Source: an uncultured Eubacteriales bacterium
Lineage (GTDB): Bacteria; Bacillota; Clostridia; Peptostreptococcales; Anaerovoracaceae
DNA: 64,000 nt
Reading direction: 5' to 3'
Assembly: GCA_902798745.1 (NCBI GenBank)
Contig: CADBXM010000011.1
Span: 1-64,000 of the forward strand
Shown here: positions 58,053 through 64,000 of the stretch, in pieces
How the letters are laid out: each line of letters begins with the position of its first letter
How positions within the stretch are numbered: the stretch's first letter is position 1
The notes under the pieces: model-generated
Databases searched by the model: none
Told to the model about the DNA's origin: nothing
The model's input: the letters and a program-made list of their open reading frames with translations, nothing else
Translations under genes and position numbers: made by a program

Positions 58053-58463
58053 TCAGTCATCGTAGACGCTGTCTGTGTCACGATCGACGATCTCTCCTGT
58101 CTGGGCGTCAATGTCATATTCGTATTTCGTCTCACCCTGTACGAATTCGACCTCATAGATCTTCAATCCGTCATCTATATCCTGCTGAGCCTTTGTGAAC
58201 TCGACATCCCCGGCGGCAAAGCCGGCGTCAGAAAGAGCGATCTCTTTGGCCATATCGACACCGATATCTTCCTGGACTTCCTCAGCCTGTTCCGCGGCTT
58301 TTTCAGTTTGCTCTTCCACGGCCTTTTCGACCTGCTCTTCGACCTGCTCTTCCACAGCCTCAGTCGCTTCCTCAGGGGCCGGAGCTTCTTCCTGATTTCC
58401 GCCGCATCCGGCAAAAGCAAACATCATCAAAACAGCAACAAACAGTGCAAAAAACTTTTTCAT
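58053..58463 (-). CDS. PepSY-domain lipoprotein
   Basis: 136 residues. MKKFFALFVAVLMMFAFAGC gives a lipobox (FAGC). A long Glu/Ala/Gln-rich coiled-coil stretch follows (EEATEAVEEQVEEQVEKAVEEQ, about 30-70). A PepSY domain closes the protein (EIALSDAGFAAGDVEFTKAQ...LKIYEVEFVQGETKYEYDIDAQTGEIVDRD). PepSY lipoproteins bind and inhibit peptidases outside the membrane. The start at 58463 has AAAGGAGG upstream. Confidence 0.85.
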   Translation of the reverse strand: MKKFFALFVAVLMMFAFAGCGGNQEEAPAPEEATEAVEEQVEEQVEKAVEEQTEKAAEQAEEVQEDIGVDMAKEIALSDAGFAAGDVEFTKAQQDIDDGLKIYEVEFVQGETKYEYDIDAQTGEIVDRDTDSVYDD

Positions 58464-58540
58464 CTGAATTCCTCCTTTTTCACTCCACAATTGTATACTG
58501 CAGGAATTCGCTTTTCAAGGCTGTTCCCTCATTGATACCT

Positions 58541-58680
58541 TCTGACGACCTGATCAAGGAAAAGGAACAGCTGGAAGGCGAGATGAATGTAGTCGTTCAG
58601 ATGACACATGACATCATCGCAGAGAATGCTCGGATCGCACAGGACCAGACAGTGTACCAGAAACGCTACAGCGGGGTGTT
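58541..58680 (+). pseudogene. Remnant of a large serine recombinase C-terminus
   Basis: The plus-strand frame encodes DDLIKEKEQLEGEMNVVV then IIAENARIAQDQTVYQKRY, a coiled coil with the IAENARxAxDQxxYQxRY pattern found near the C-terminus of large serine recombinases. No catalytic domain, start or RBS is present. It is probably what remains of an excised or decayed mobile element. Confidence 0.55.
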
Positions 58681-58775
58681 TTCATTGAGCGAAAACAGAT
58701 AATCTGCTATATTGAAAATGCAAAATAAGCAGGGGGGTGCACTTTCAAACGGTATTTGATTGTTCAATGCGTTTG

Positions 58776-58781
58776 TATCAT
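58776..58781 (+). promoter_or_regulatory. TATCAT -10 just before the Zn-ribbon gene
   Basis: The -10 ends 10 bases before the ATG at 58792, which implies a leaderless or nearly leaderless transcript. The ATG has no SD. Confidence 0.4.
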
Positions 58782-58791
58782 TAAGAGTATT

Positions 58792-59082
58792 ATGGCTGAT
58801 GGCAAATGGGTGATGACTGAAGATGACGCCCGGCGAGTCGATCTCAGTTTCAGCGGTTCCGCTAACAGGAACATGAGAGACTTGCCAAACTACGGCGAAC
58901 GCAGGCGCGTGGACAACCGCGGTGGCGGTGCTGAATTGGTATGCGCCTTTTGTGGTTCTGCTGATCTCGGCACGGGCTTTGGCGGATATGGCGAAGGATT
59001 TGGATATAAGTCGTATAAGTGCGGCAAATGCGGCGGCACAACGGACTTTGTATATAAAGACGACGAAGGAAAACTGCTGTGA
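58792..59082 (+). CDS. Small protein with C-terminal zinc ribbon
   Basis: 96 residues. The N-terminal half is hydrophilic (MADGKWVMTEDDARRVDLSFSG). The C-terminal half has two CxxC pairs, VCAFCGSADLG and KCGKCGGTTDF, a zinc-ribbon-like arrangement. Function unknown. The ATG at 58792 sits right after a TATCAT -10. A longer in-frame start at 58756 would lie upstream of that promoter. Confidence 0.6.
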   Translation: MADGKWVMTEDDARRVDLSFSGSANRNMRDLPNYGERRRVDNRGGGAELVCAFCGSADLGTGFGGYGEGFGYKSYKCGKCGGTTDFVYKDDEGKLL

Positions 59083-59127
59083 ATAGCAGCCGGAGAGAAG
59101 CTGTTGTGAAAAACAGCCGGAGGTAGT
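59074..59127 (+). repeat. Two tandem 27-bp hairpin units before the nicotinamidase-like gene
   Basis: Unit 1 (59074-59100): CTGCT-gtgaat-AGCAG-CCGGAG. Unit 2 (59101-59127): CTGTT-gtgaaa-AACAG-CCGGAGG. The stem pair C-G in unit 1 is T-A in unit 2 on both sides. Unit 2 supplies the SD of the next gene. Unit 1 covers the stop of the previous gene. Confidence 0.7.
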
Positions 59128-59128
59128 A

Positions 59129-59650
59129 ATGAGAAAGATACTTGTTGTAGTAGATATGCAGAATGATTTTATTGACGGCGCGCTCGGAACTCCCGAGGCT
59201 GTGGCGATCGTCGAGAACGTCAAAGACAAGATCCGCTCCTATGATAACAAAGACATATTCGTCACCATGGACACTCATGAGACGGACTATCTGAATACGC
59301 AGGAGGGCAGGAACCTGCCTGTCGAGCACTGCATCAGAGGAACTGAGGGCTGGCAGATAAGGGATGACATCGCCGAGCTGCTCGATGGTGCGGCAGTTTA
59401 TGAAAAGCCGACTTTCGGAAGTGTGACGCTGGCGGACGACATCGCTGAGATCGCTTCGCGCAGGGACATCGAGATCGAGGTAATCGGTCTTTGCACGGAT
59501 ATCTGTGTTGTGTCGAACGCGCTGCTGCTGAAGGCGAAGATGCCTGAGGTGAAGATCTCGGTCGACCCAGCGTGTTGCGCGGGCGTGACAACGGAATCCC
59601 ACGAAGCTGCGCTCAAGACTATGCAGATGTGCCAGATATGTGCCAGATAA
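59129..59650 (+). CDS. Isochorismatase-family cysteine hydrolase (nicotinamidase-like)
   Basis: A 173-residue protein. The catalytic triad is Asp9 (VVVDMQND), Lys93 (YEKPTFGS) and Cys126 (LCTDICVVSN). The metal/pocket Asp48 and His50 (TMDTHETDYL) resemble nicotinamidase, which turns nicotinamide into nicotinate for NAD salvage. GGAGGTAG precedes the ATG. It is 13 bp upstream of a macrodomain gene, and the pair fits recycling of nicotinamide and ADP-ribose. Confidence 0.88.
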   Translation: MRKILVVVDMQNDFIDGALGTPEAVAIVENVKDKIRSYDNKDIFVTMDTHETDYLNTQEGRNLPVEHCIRGTEGWQIRDDIAELLDGAAVYEKPTFGSVTLADDIAEIASRRDIEIEVIGLCTDICVVSNALLLKAKMPEVKISVDPACCAGVTTESHEAALKTMQMCQICAR

Positions 59651-59663
59651 TGGAGGTGAGCAA

Positions 59664-60191
59664 ATGAGCACTTTAGACATCAGACAGATCGGGATCACAG
59701 ACCTCGATACGGATTGCATCGTGAACGCGGCCAACAGCAGACTTGCCGAGGGCTCGGGCGTTTGCGGAGCTATCTTCGCGCACGCCGGCCGGAAGAAACT
59801 GGCCGAAGCATGTAGCAAGATCGGTGAATGCCCTACAGGCGGCGCGGTCATCACACCGGGCTTCGACCTGAAGGCGAAATACATTGTTCATACGGTAGGC
59901 CCGGTGTGGCACGGTGGCAAAGCGGGCGAGCCCGAGACTCTTTACAGCTGCTACCAAGAGTCTCTTGACCGCGCCAAAGAAAAAGGCTGCAAGTCGATAG
60001 GCTTCCCGCTCATCTCGGCCGGCATCTTCGGCTACCCAAAAGACAAGGCCTGGCAAGTTGCTGTCAAATCCTGCAACGACTGGATGAAGGCCCATGCCGA
60101 CTACGATATAGACATAGTCTTCGCGGTCCTCGACAAGAAGATCCTCGAACTCGGCAAAAGCATCGCTGGTTTAAAAGCTACAGGTTGGTAG
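59664..60191 (+). CDS. Macrodomain protein (O-acetyl-ADP-ribose/ADP-ribose hydrolase-like)
   Basis: 175 residues. IVNAANSRLAEGSGVCGAIFAHAGRKKL is the ADP-ribose binding loop with the conserved Asn-Ala-Ala-Asn. PTGGAVITPGFDLKAKYIVHTVGPVW and ISAGIFGYPKDKA complete the fold of MacroD-type deacetylases. The start at 59664 has AATGGAGGTG upstream; an earlier in-frame start overlaps the nicotinamidase gene. Operon with that gene. Confidence 0.92.
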   Translation: MSTLDIRQIGITDLDTDCIVNAANSRLAEGSGVCGAIFAHAGRKKLAEACSKIGECPTGGAVITPGFDLKAKYIVHTVGPVWHGGKAGEPETLYSCYQESLDRAKEKGCKSIGFPLISAGIFGYPKDKAWQVAVKSCNDWMKAHADYDIDIVFAVLDKKILELGKSIAGLKATGW

Positions 60192-60298
60192 AAAGAGGTA
60201 TATAATTATATTGTAAGTTATTTCTGTTTAAGGATCGGTATCGTTGATTGTAAGAAGATGCAGATCCGGAAAAAGGGCTAGAGAGGGGGTCAAAGGCA

Positions 60299-60349
60299 AT
60301 GCTCATCGGCCTTATAGGATTTGGTGCGTTTTTGCCGAAATATTTATGA
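60299..60349 (+). CDS. 16-residue hydrophobic leader peptide coupled to the next gene
   Basis: GAGAGGGGGT lies nine bases before an ATG that opens the frame MLIGLIGFGAFLPKYL. Its TGA overlaps the ATG of the secreted-protein gene (ATGA), which has no SD of its own. This arrangement indicates translational coupling, so the peptide is likely translated. Confidence 0.5.
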   Translation: MLIGLIGFGAFLPKYL

Positions 60350-61227
60350 AAGTGAAAGATTTTTTCAGAAGCAGGTTGTTTTCACTGTTTGTCAGTACTT
60401 TGCTCGTGTTTACGTTCGTAGTAACGCCATGTGAGGTATCTGCTGCGTCCGGGGGAAAGAAGACGGTTTATGTTGTATCTTCAGTCAAAGTTTCTATTTC
60501 AGAAGGGAAATATTATTATTCCGCCGATAGTTTTACAGGTAAACTGAAATACAATAAAAACGGACTCTTGACTAGTTATAAAAGCAACGCATCGGTAATA
60601 ACAAAGCGCCGTAATGAGTGTTACCTTAATTGCTCTTTCACCTACAAGGGCAAAAAACTGATAAAGGAGCGTTACAATTCGGTAAAGAAGTTGCGTGATA
60701 TAACAGGTTACACTAAGCAATACAATTACAAAAAAGGAACTCTGAAGGGGGTTAAGGAAATATACTCAAAAGAGGCAGGTGATTTTAATAAATTTAAGTG
60801 TAAGCTTAATAAAAATGGAAGAATCAAAAAAGTGACCAATAAGTATGGGGAGCATGAAATATATAAGTATGATTCAAACGGATATCTGATTCAGTGGTAT
60901 GATGATGTATTCCCGGATTATACTACATCTTACACGTACGATACCCACGGAAATCTGATAGAAATAACAAATATAAATCAGGCTTCTCCGGTAGACAGCA
61001 CTGTAGTGACAGACAAAACTTCTGCTGTAAACACATACAACAACGGAAGATTGACAAAAACTGTAATCACAGAACCTGGTGGCTCCATAATCACTGTGAC
61101 TGTTAAATACGCTAAGAAAAAGGTGCCTAAAAAGTATTATAAGTCTGTCAAAATCCAGCAGCATGACGTAATAGCGCGTTACGTGCATGGAGTGATCGAC
61201 GAGATTCCTCTGGGAGCATTCAAATAA
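60346..61227 (+). CDS. Secreted protein with YD/RHS-like repeats
   Basis: 293 residues. The signal peptide (MKVKDFFRSRLFSLFVSTLL..., cleavage near SAAS) is followed by a strand-rich, Lys/Tyr-rich body. Repeats of the type KLKYNKNGLLTSYK, CKLNKNGRIKKVT, YKYDSNGYLIQWYDD and YTYDTHGNLIEITN are YD/RHS-like turns found in exported proteins of anaerobes. No toxin domain is present. Function unknown. The ATG overlaps the leader ORF; a longer in-frame start has no SD. Confidence 0.7.
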   Translation: MKVKDFFRSRLFSLFVSTLLVFTFVVTPCEVSAASGGKKTVYVVSSVKVSISEGKYYYSADSFTGKLKYNKNGLLTSYKSNASVITKRRNECYLNCSFTYKGKKLIKERYNSVKKLRDITGYTKQYNYKKGTLKGVKEIYSKEAGDFNKFKCKLNKNGRIKKVTNKYGEHEIYKYDSNGYLIQWYDDVFPDYTTSYTYDTHGNLIEITNINQASPVDSTVVTDKTSAVNTYNNGRLTKTVITEPGGSIITVTVKYAKKKVPKKYYKSVKIQQHDVIARYVHGVIDEIPLGAFK

Positions 61228-61362
61228 TCAAAAGAGACGCTTTTGCAATTATTTGGGAAAAAATAGGGGTGCTCAATGAACTGACCCCCAAAAGTTAGAC
61301 CAGGCAATCTAACTTGAGGAGGTCAGTTTTATTATGCCAAAGTATACGTATTCATCTTTTAC

Positions 61363-61445
61363 GCTTGGTGCTTCGGCTGCCATTTTGCTACTTGAAGTAC
61401 CAAATAATTGGAATCTCAAGTCATAAATACCGGATCGAAGTTCCA
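61363..61445 (+). repeat. Internal direct repeat 1 of the IS derivative
   Basis: GCTTGGTGCTTC... through GAATCTCAAGTCA and CGAAGTTCCAA, recurring at 61606-61689. Confidence 0.7.
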
Positions 61446-61605
61446 ATCCTGTTCATGGAAAACTGTTGCCGTTGTTGTATATGAAGTGAATTTATAGATA
61501 TTCCGCGAAATGACATGAAATAAAAAACTCAGTTATGAATAACTATGCAAGAATTCACCTTTACGTTGTTATACTGCGGCTAAATGCATAAAGGCGGACC
61601 GAGGG

Positions 61606-61689
61606 GCTTGGTGCTTCAGACCGTCTTTTGCTGCTTGAAGTACCAAACAATTGGAATCTCAAGTCACAAATAGCGGAACGAAGTTCCAA
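61606..61689 (+). repeat. Internal direct repeat 2 of the IS derivative
   Basis: Second copy, about 85% alike by eye, 243 bp downstream of the first. Confidence 0.7.
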
Positions 61690-61741
61690 AGAAAAACCCC
61701 AGCAATTTCTTGCTGGAGCAAAAGTCTAACTTTTTGGGGTC

Positions 61742-61875
61742 CGCTCGATCCTCCGTGCTTTGTGACCTTTGGTATCGTGGCAGCCAAAGGAAGACATCTG
61801 TCGCCGGCCGCGCTGAAATTCCGCGAATATGCCATACGCATTTTGACAGAGGCGGATACTTCCGCTGATTTCTGA
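61742..61875 (+). pseudogene. Possible C-terminal remnant of a LysR-type regulator
   Basis: The frame reads FGIVAAKGRHLSPAALKFREYAIRIL before a TGA. The LSPAALKFxEY pattern is common at the end of LysR substrate-binding domains. It starts abruptly at the IS-derivative end, so insertion may have destroyed the gene. Evidence is short. Confidence 0.4.
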
Positions 61876-61935
61876 AAGCGCTGATTCAAAGCTCTGATTC
61901 GTTGACCATGATAAAGCCATCGGATAAAATGAAGC

Positions 61936-62499
61936 ATGAGCAAAAAACATAACACAAGCAAATACGCGGTACTGATCCCACGGGTTAAAACAGCTGACGG
62001 CGAGTCGCTGCTTCTCGAAGTCAGATCAGGCAAAGTGAAGCAACCCGGCGAGATCTGCTTCCCGGGCGGGAGAGTAGAACTCGGCGAGACTATCACTGAG
62101 GCCGCGGTACGCGAAACATGTGAGGAGCTTGGCATAACGCCCGATAAGATCGAGGTCATATCGGAACTCGATCCGGTCGATACGACCGACGGCTTAACGA
62201 TATATACTGTTGCCGGCTTGCTGTACATTGAAGGCACTGATGAGCTTGCTCTGTCCGAGGATGAAGTGCGGGAAGTGTTTCTGCTGCCGCTGGCGTGGCT
62301 TGCTGATCGCGCGCCGGTACATTTCGATCTGAAGACTACCGCGGATGAAGATATGCCGGACAAGCTGCTCGATTACTTGTCGTATTACGGCGACTACCGC
62401 TACACGGGCGAGACTGATTGTTTCGAATACGATGGGTACTGCATATGGGGTCTCACGGCGCGGATCATCATGATGCTGCAGAGGCATTTGAGCATATAG
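61936..62499 (+). CDS. Nudix hydrolase, CoA pyrophosphatase (NudL)-like
   Basis: A 187-residue protein. The Nudix box starts near 44 (GGRVELGETITEAAVRETCEEL). QPGEICFPGGRVE just before it is the CoA-diphosphatase signature form (the LxHxGQxxFPGG variant is altered here). EVFLLPLAWL and a terminal WGLTARIIMML support the NudL group. It would clip CoA or its derivatives. No clear SD at the ATG. Confidence 0.85.
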   Translation: MSKKHNTSKYAVLIPRVKTADGESLLLEVRSGKVKQPGEICFPGGRVELGETITEAAVRETCEELGITPDKIEVISELDPVDTTDGLTIYTVAGLLYIEGTDELALSEDEVREVFLLPLAWLADRAPVHFDLKTTADEDMPDKLLDYLSYYGDYRYTGETDCFEYDGYCIWGLTARIIMMLQRHLSI

Positions 62500-62561
62500 A
62501 TGATACAGAAACACATGACACATAAAAGTATATAAGTGTATAAGCATATAAAGGAGAACAA

Positions 62562-63074
62562 ATGGAATTCAAAGAAGTGATCAAGAATCGTTATTCATGC
62601 AAGAGCTTCAAGGCCGACGCTGTTGCGCCTGAGAAGATCGAGGCTGTTCTGGCTGCGGGACGCCTCGCACCAACCGCGAAGAATCTCCAGGAGCAGCACA
62701 TCTACGTGGTGCAGTCCGAGGAGATGCTCGCGAAGATCGACACACTAACACCATGCCGCTACAAAGCTCCTACCGTGCTTGTCGTGGCATTCGATAAAAA
62801 CAATGTCTTCACCTATCCGGGAGGCAAGAGAGATTCCGGAGTCGAGGACGCTACCATAGTCGCGACCCACATGATACTTGCCGCGGCCGACGAAGGCGTA
62901 GACAGCTGCTGGATCAATTTCTTCGATCCTGACAAAGCCGCTGAGGCGCTGGGGCTTCCAGAGAATGAAGAGGTGCTGATGCTGCTCGATCTTGGATACG
63001 CTGCCGAGGGAGCAGGTCCGCTCGCGAACCACGATTCAAGAAAGCCGCTGACCGAGACAGTCACTTATCTCTAG
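62562..63074 (+). CDS. Nitroreductase family protein
   Basis: A 170-residue single-domain nitroreductase. RYSCKSFKADAVAPEKIEAVLAAGRLAPTAKNLQEQ is the N-terminal FMN contact. It lacks the usual 190-220 length but keeps AADEGVDSCWINFFDP and LDLGYAAEGAGPLANHDSRKPL. Electron donor and substrate unknown. AAAGGAG precedes the ATG. Confidence 0.9.
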   Translation: MEFKEVIKNRYSCKSFKADAVAPEKIEAVLAAGRLAPTAKNLQEQHIYVVQSEEMLAKIDTLTPCRYKAPTVLVVAFDKNNVFTYPGGKRDSGVEDATIVATHMILAAADEGVDSCWINFFDPDKAAEALGLPENEEVLMLLDLGYAAEGAGPLANHDSRKPLTETVTYL

Positions 63075-63119
63075 GCCAGGACTGTTACCTACCTCTAGAT
63101 CAAGACCGGGGCGACGACA

Positions 63120-63758
63120 GTGAAACGCGAGCTCGAGCATTTCGTTATAGGCAGTTCGTACGGGGGCAATCAGGACTGGTTCCGTACTTTCATGATGCGT
63201 ATAGGTGGCTGTGGGGCTGAGACTGCCTGCGACAGCAGTTTATACTTCGCGTTGCGAAGAGGCGTCGACGGCATTTACCCCTTTGATCTTAAGGACCTGT
63301 CGAAGCACGACTATATCGAATTCGCCCATCTGATGGAAAAGTACCTGTGGCCGCGGATGACCGGGATAGACAGGCTGGACATCTATGTGAAAGGCTATGC
63401 CAAATACCTGAGCGACAGGGGCGTCACTTGCATCAGCATGGACACCCTGGACGGTAGCGAGCCTTATGAGAAGGCAGCTCAGGCCATCGTCAGGCAGATC
63501 GACGCCGGCTGTCCGATCCCGACTCTTACTCTTAATCACAGGGACCGTTCGATGAGAGACTACGTGTGGCACTGGTATCTGATAAACGGATACGATGAAA
63601 CGCCCGGCGCTCTGATGGTAAAGACCGTCACGTACAGCGGTTTCAGATGGCTTGATCTCAGAAAACTCTGGGATACGGGGTATGATAATAAAGGCGGGCT
63701 TGTGCTTTATAGCTTGGCAGATAAGCCGTCCGAAATGGGGCAGAGACCGAGGGAGTAA
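63120..63758 (+). CDS. C39-like cysteine peptidase family protein
   Basis: A 212-residue protein. GNQDWFRTFMMRIGGCGAETACDSSLYFA places a Gln and a Cys as in a papain-like/C39 active site, and HWYLINGYDE gives the His. No transporter or leader-processing partner is adjacent. It could process small peptides, but the family assignment is from memory. The start is a GTG with GGGGCGAC upstream. Confidence 0.6.
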   Translation: MKRELEHFVIGSSYGGNQDWFRTFMMRIGGCGAETACDSSLYFALRRGVDGIYPFDLKDLSKHDYIEFAHLMEKYLWPRMTGIDRLDIYVKGYAKYLSDRGVTCISMDTLDGSEPYEKAAQAIVRQIDAGCPIPTLTLNHRDRSMRDYVWHWYLINGYDETPGALMVKTVTYSGFRWLDLRKLWDTGYDNKGGLVLYSLADKPSEMGQRPRE

Positions 63759-63769
63759 TCACTAAACAA

Positions 63770-64000
63770 ATGAGCAACAAACGACACATCACATTCAATT
63801 CACCTGTCGTGCTGAGCTTCGTTATCCTGAGCTTCGGCGTGATGGTGATCAATTATCTGACCGCGGGCCTGAGCAACCAGATGCTGTTCATGACCTACCA
63901 CTCATCGCTGGCTTCGCCGCTGACCTACGTCAGGTTCTTTACCCACGTACTGGGGCATGCCGGCTGGAGCCATTACATCGGCAACATGATGTACCTGCTG
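63770..64000 (+). CDS. Rhomboid-family intramembrane serine protease (partial, cut by window end)
   Basis: The first 77 codons only. The first membrane segment (VVLSFVILSFGVMVINYLTAG) is followed by a loop and VRFFTHVLGHAGWSHYIGNMMYLL, the canonical rhomboid HxxxHxxxN motif of transmembrane helix 2. The catalytic Ser lies beyond the window. It starts 11 bp after the C39-like gene. Confidence 0.85.
   Translation, partial: MSNKRHITFNSPVVLSFVILSFGVMVINYLTAGLSNQMLFMTYHSSLASPLTYVRFFTHVLGHAGWSHYIGNMMYLL

Larger units (their letters stand above)
61282..61741 (+). mobile_element. 460-bp IS3-like deletion derivative with both ends
   Basis: Left end TGACCCCCAAAAGTTAGAC (61282-61300), right end GTCTAACTTTTTGGGGTC (61724-61741). 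An SD and transposase-like ATG (61334) open a frame that stops after about 30 codons. Inside, an 83-bp sequence is duplicated. A hairpin CCAGCAA-TTTC-TTGCTGG lies near the right end. It encodes no transposase and would need one in trans. Confidence 0.7.

Overview
The window reads as chromosome of an anaerobic Gram-positive bacterium of the Clostridia. My inference is a mid-GC relative of Eubacteriales Family XIII (Mogibacterium-like). The support is strong AGGAGG ribosome-binding sites, iron-sulfur flavoproteins, several nitroreductase- and flavodoxin-type proteins, HypA, and a large set of secreted BspA-like leucine-rich-repeat and Ig/MBG-fold surface proteins with Lys-rich C-termini. No rRNA, tRNA, CRISPR array, intact prophage or intact transposase was seen.

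Layout. 1-3.6 kb (minus strand): a cut-off gene, a small peptide with a double-glycine leader, hypA, and a large FAD/4Fe-4S oxidoreductase overlapping hypA. 3.8-9.9 kb (plus): a WYL regulator, a HIRAN protein, a lipoprotein, an ADP-ribosylglycohydrolase, an FMN split-barrel protein coupled to an esterase, a repeat-rich TM2 protein and a small membrane protein. 10-10.7 kb is a structured gene-free stretch. 10.7-13.8 kb: a nuclease-like protein, a 4Fe-4S aldo/keto reductase-like protein, a flavodoxin and thpR. 14-16.1 kb (minus): a secreted surface protein. 16.3-23.7 kb: an orphan Phd antitoxin, SIMPL and MerR proteins, lipoproteins, a two-gene membrane-active pair, an exonuclease, small proteins and a CPBP protease. 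23.8-28.2 kb (minus): two BspA-like proteins sharing a C-terminal module. 28.4-34.5 kb: a KTSC protein, an XRE-HD fusion with its partner, a LytTR regulator divergent from a secreted protein, and tex. 34.6-43.6 kb: an AT-richer defence-type island (type III-like methyltransferase, DUF3427-type helicase, Nudix, HNH nuclease, methyltransferase, MazG, GIY-YIG/DUF2075). 44-48.2 kb: metabolic genes (esterase, YccF, PhzF, nitroreductase, Ntn-type amidohydrolase). 48.2-49.3 kb is a rearranged stretch with two damaged Smr copies and an 84-bp tandem repeat. 49.3-55 kb holds a 1924-residue lipase/LRR surface protein. 55-64 kb: an M20 peptidase plus a YfcC transporter, a PepSY lipoprotein, a nicotinamidase-like plus macrodomain pair, a secreted YD-like protein, a 460-bp IS derivative, a Nudix protein, a nitroreductase, a C39-like protein and the start of a rhomboid protease.

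Three regulatory observations stand out. (1) Five intergenic sites share a compact terminator-promoter module: GC hairpin, T6, one base, GTAC, 11 bp, then a -10 hexamer. The spacing from the first six Ts to the -10 is 16 bp in every case. (2) A roughly 78-nt small-RNA-like element occurs in two full copies, each with an identical TTGCGG-N17-TATAAT promoter and with compensatory changes in two hairpins, plus a third partial copy. (3) A 21-bp-spaced direct repeat just upstream of a promoter and next to a LytTR regulator looks like its operator. In the island, the methyltransferase and helicase lie in one reading frame separated by a single TAA. This suggests a deletion-fusion or a split gene.
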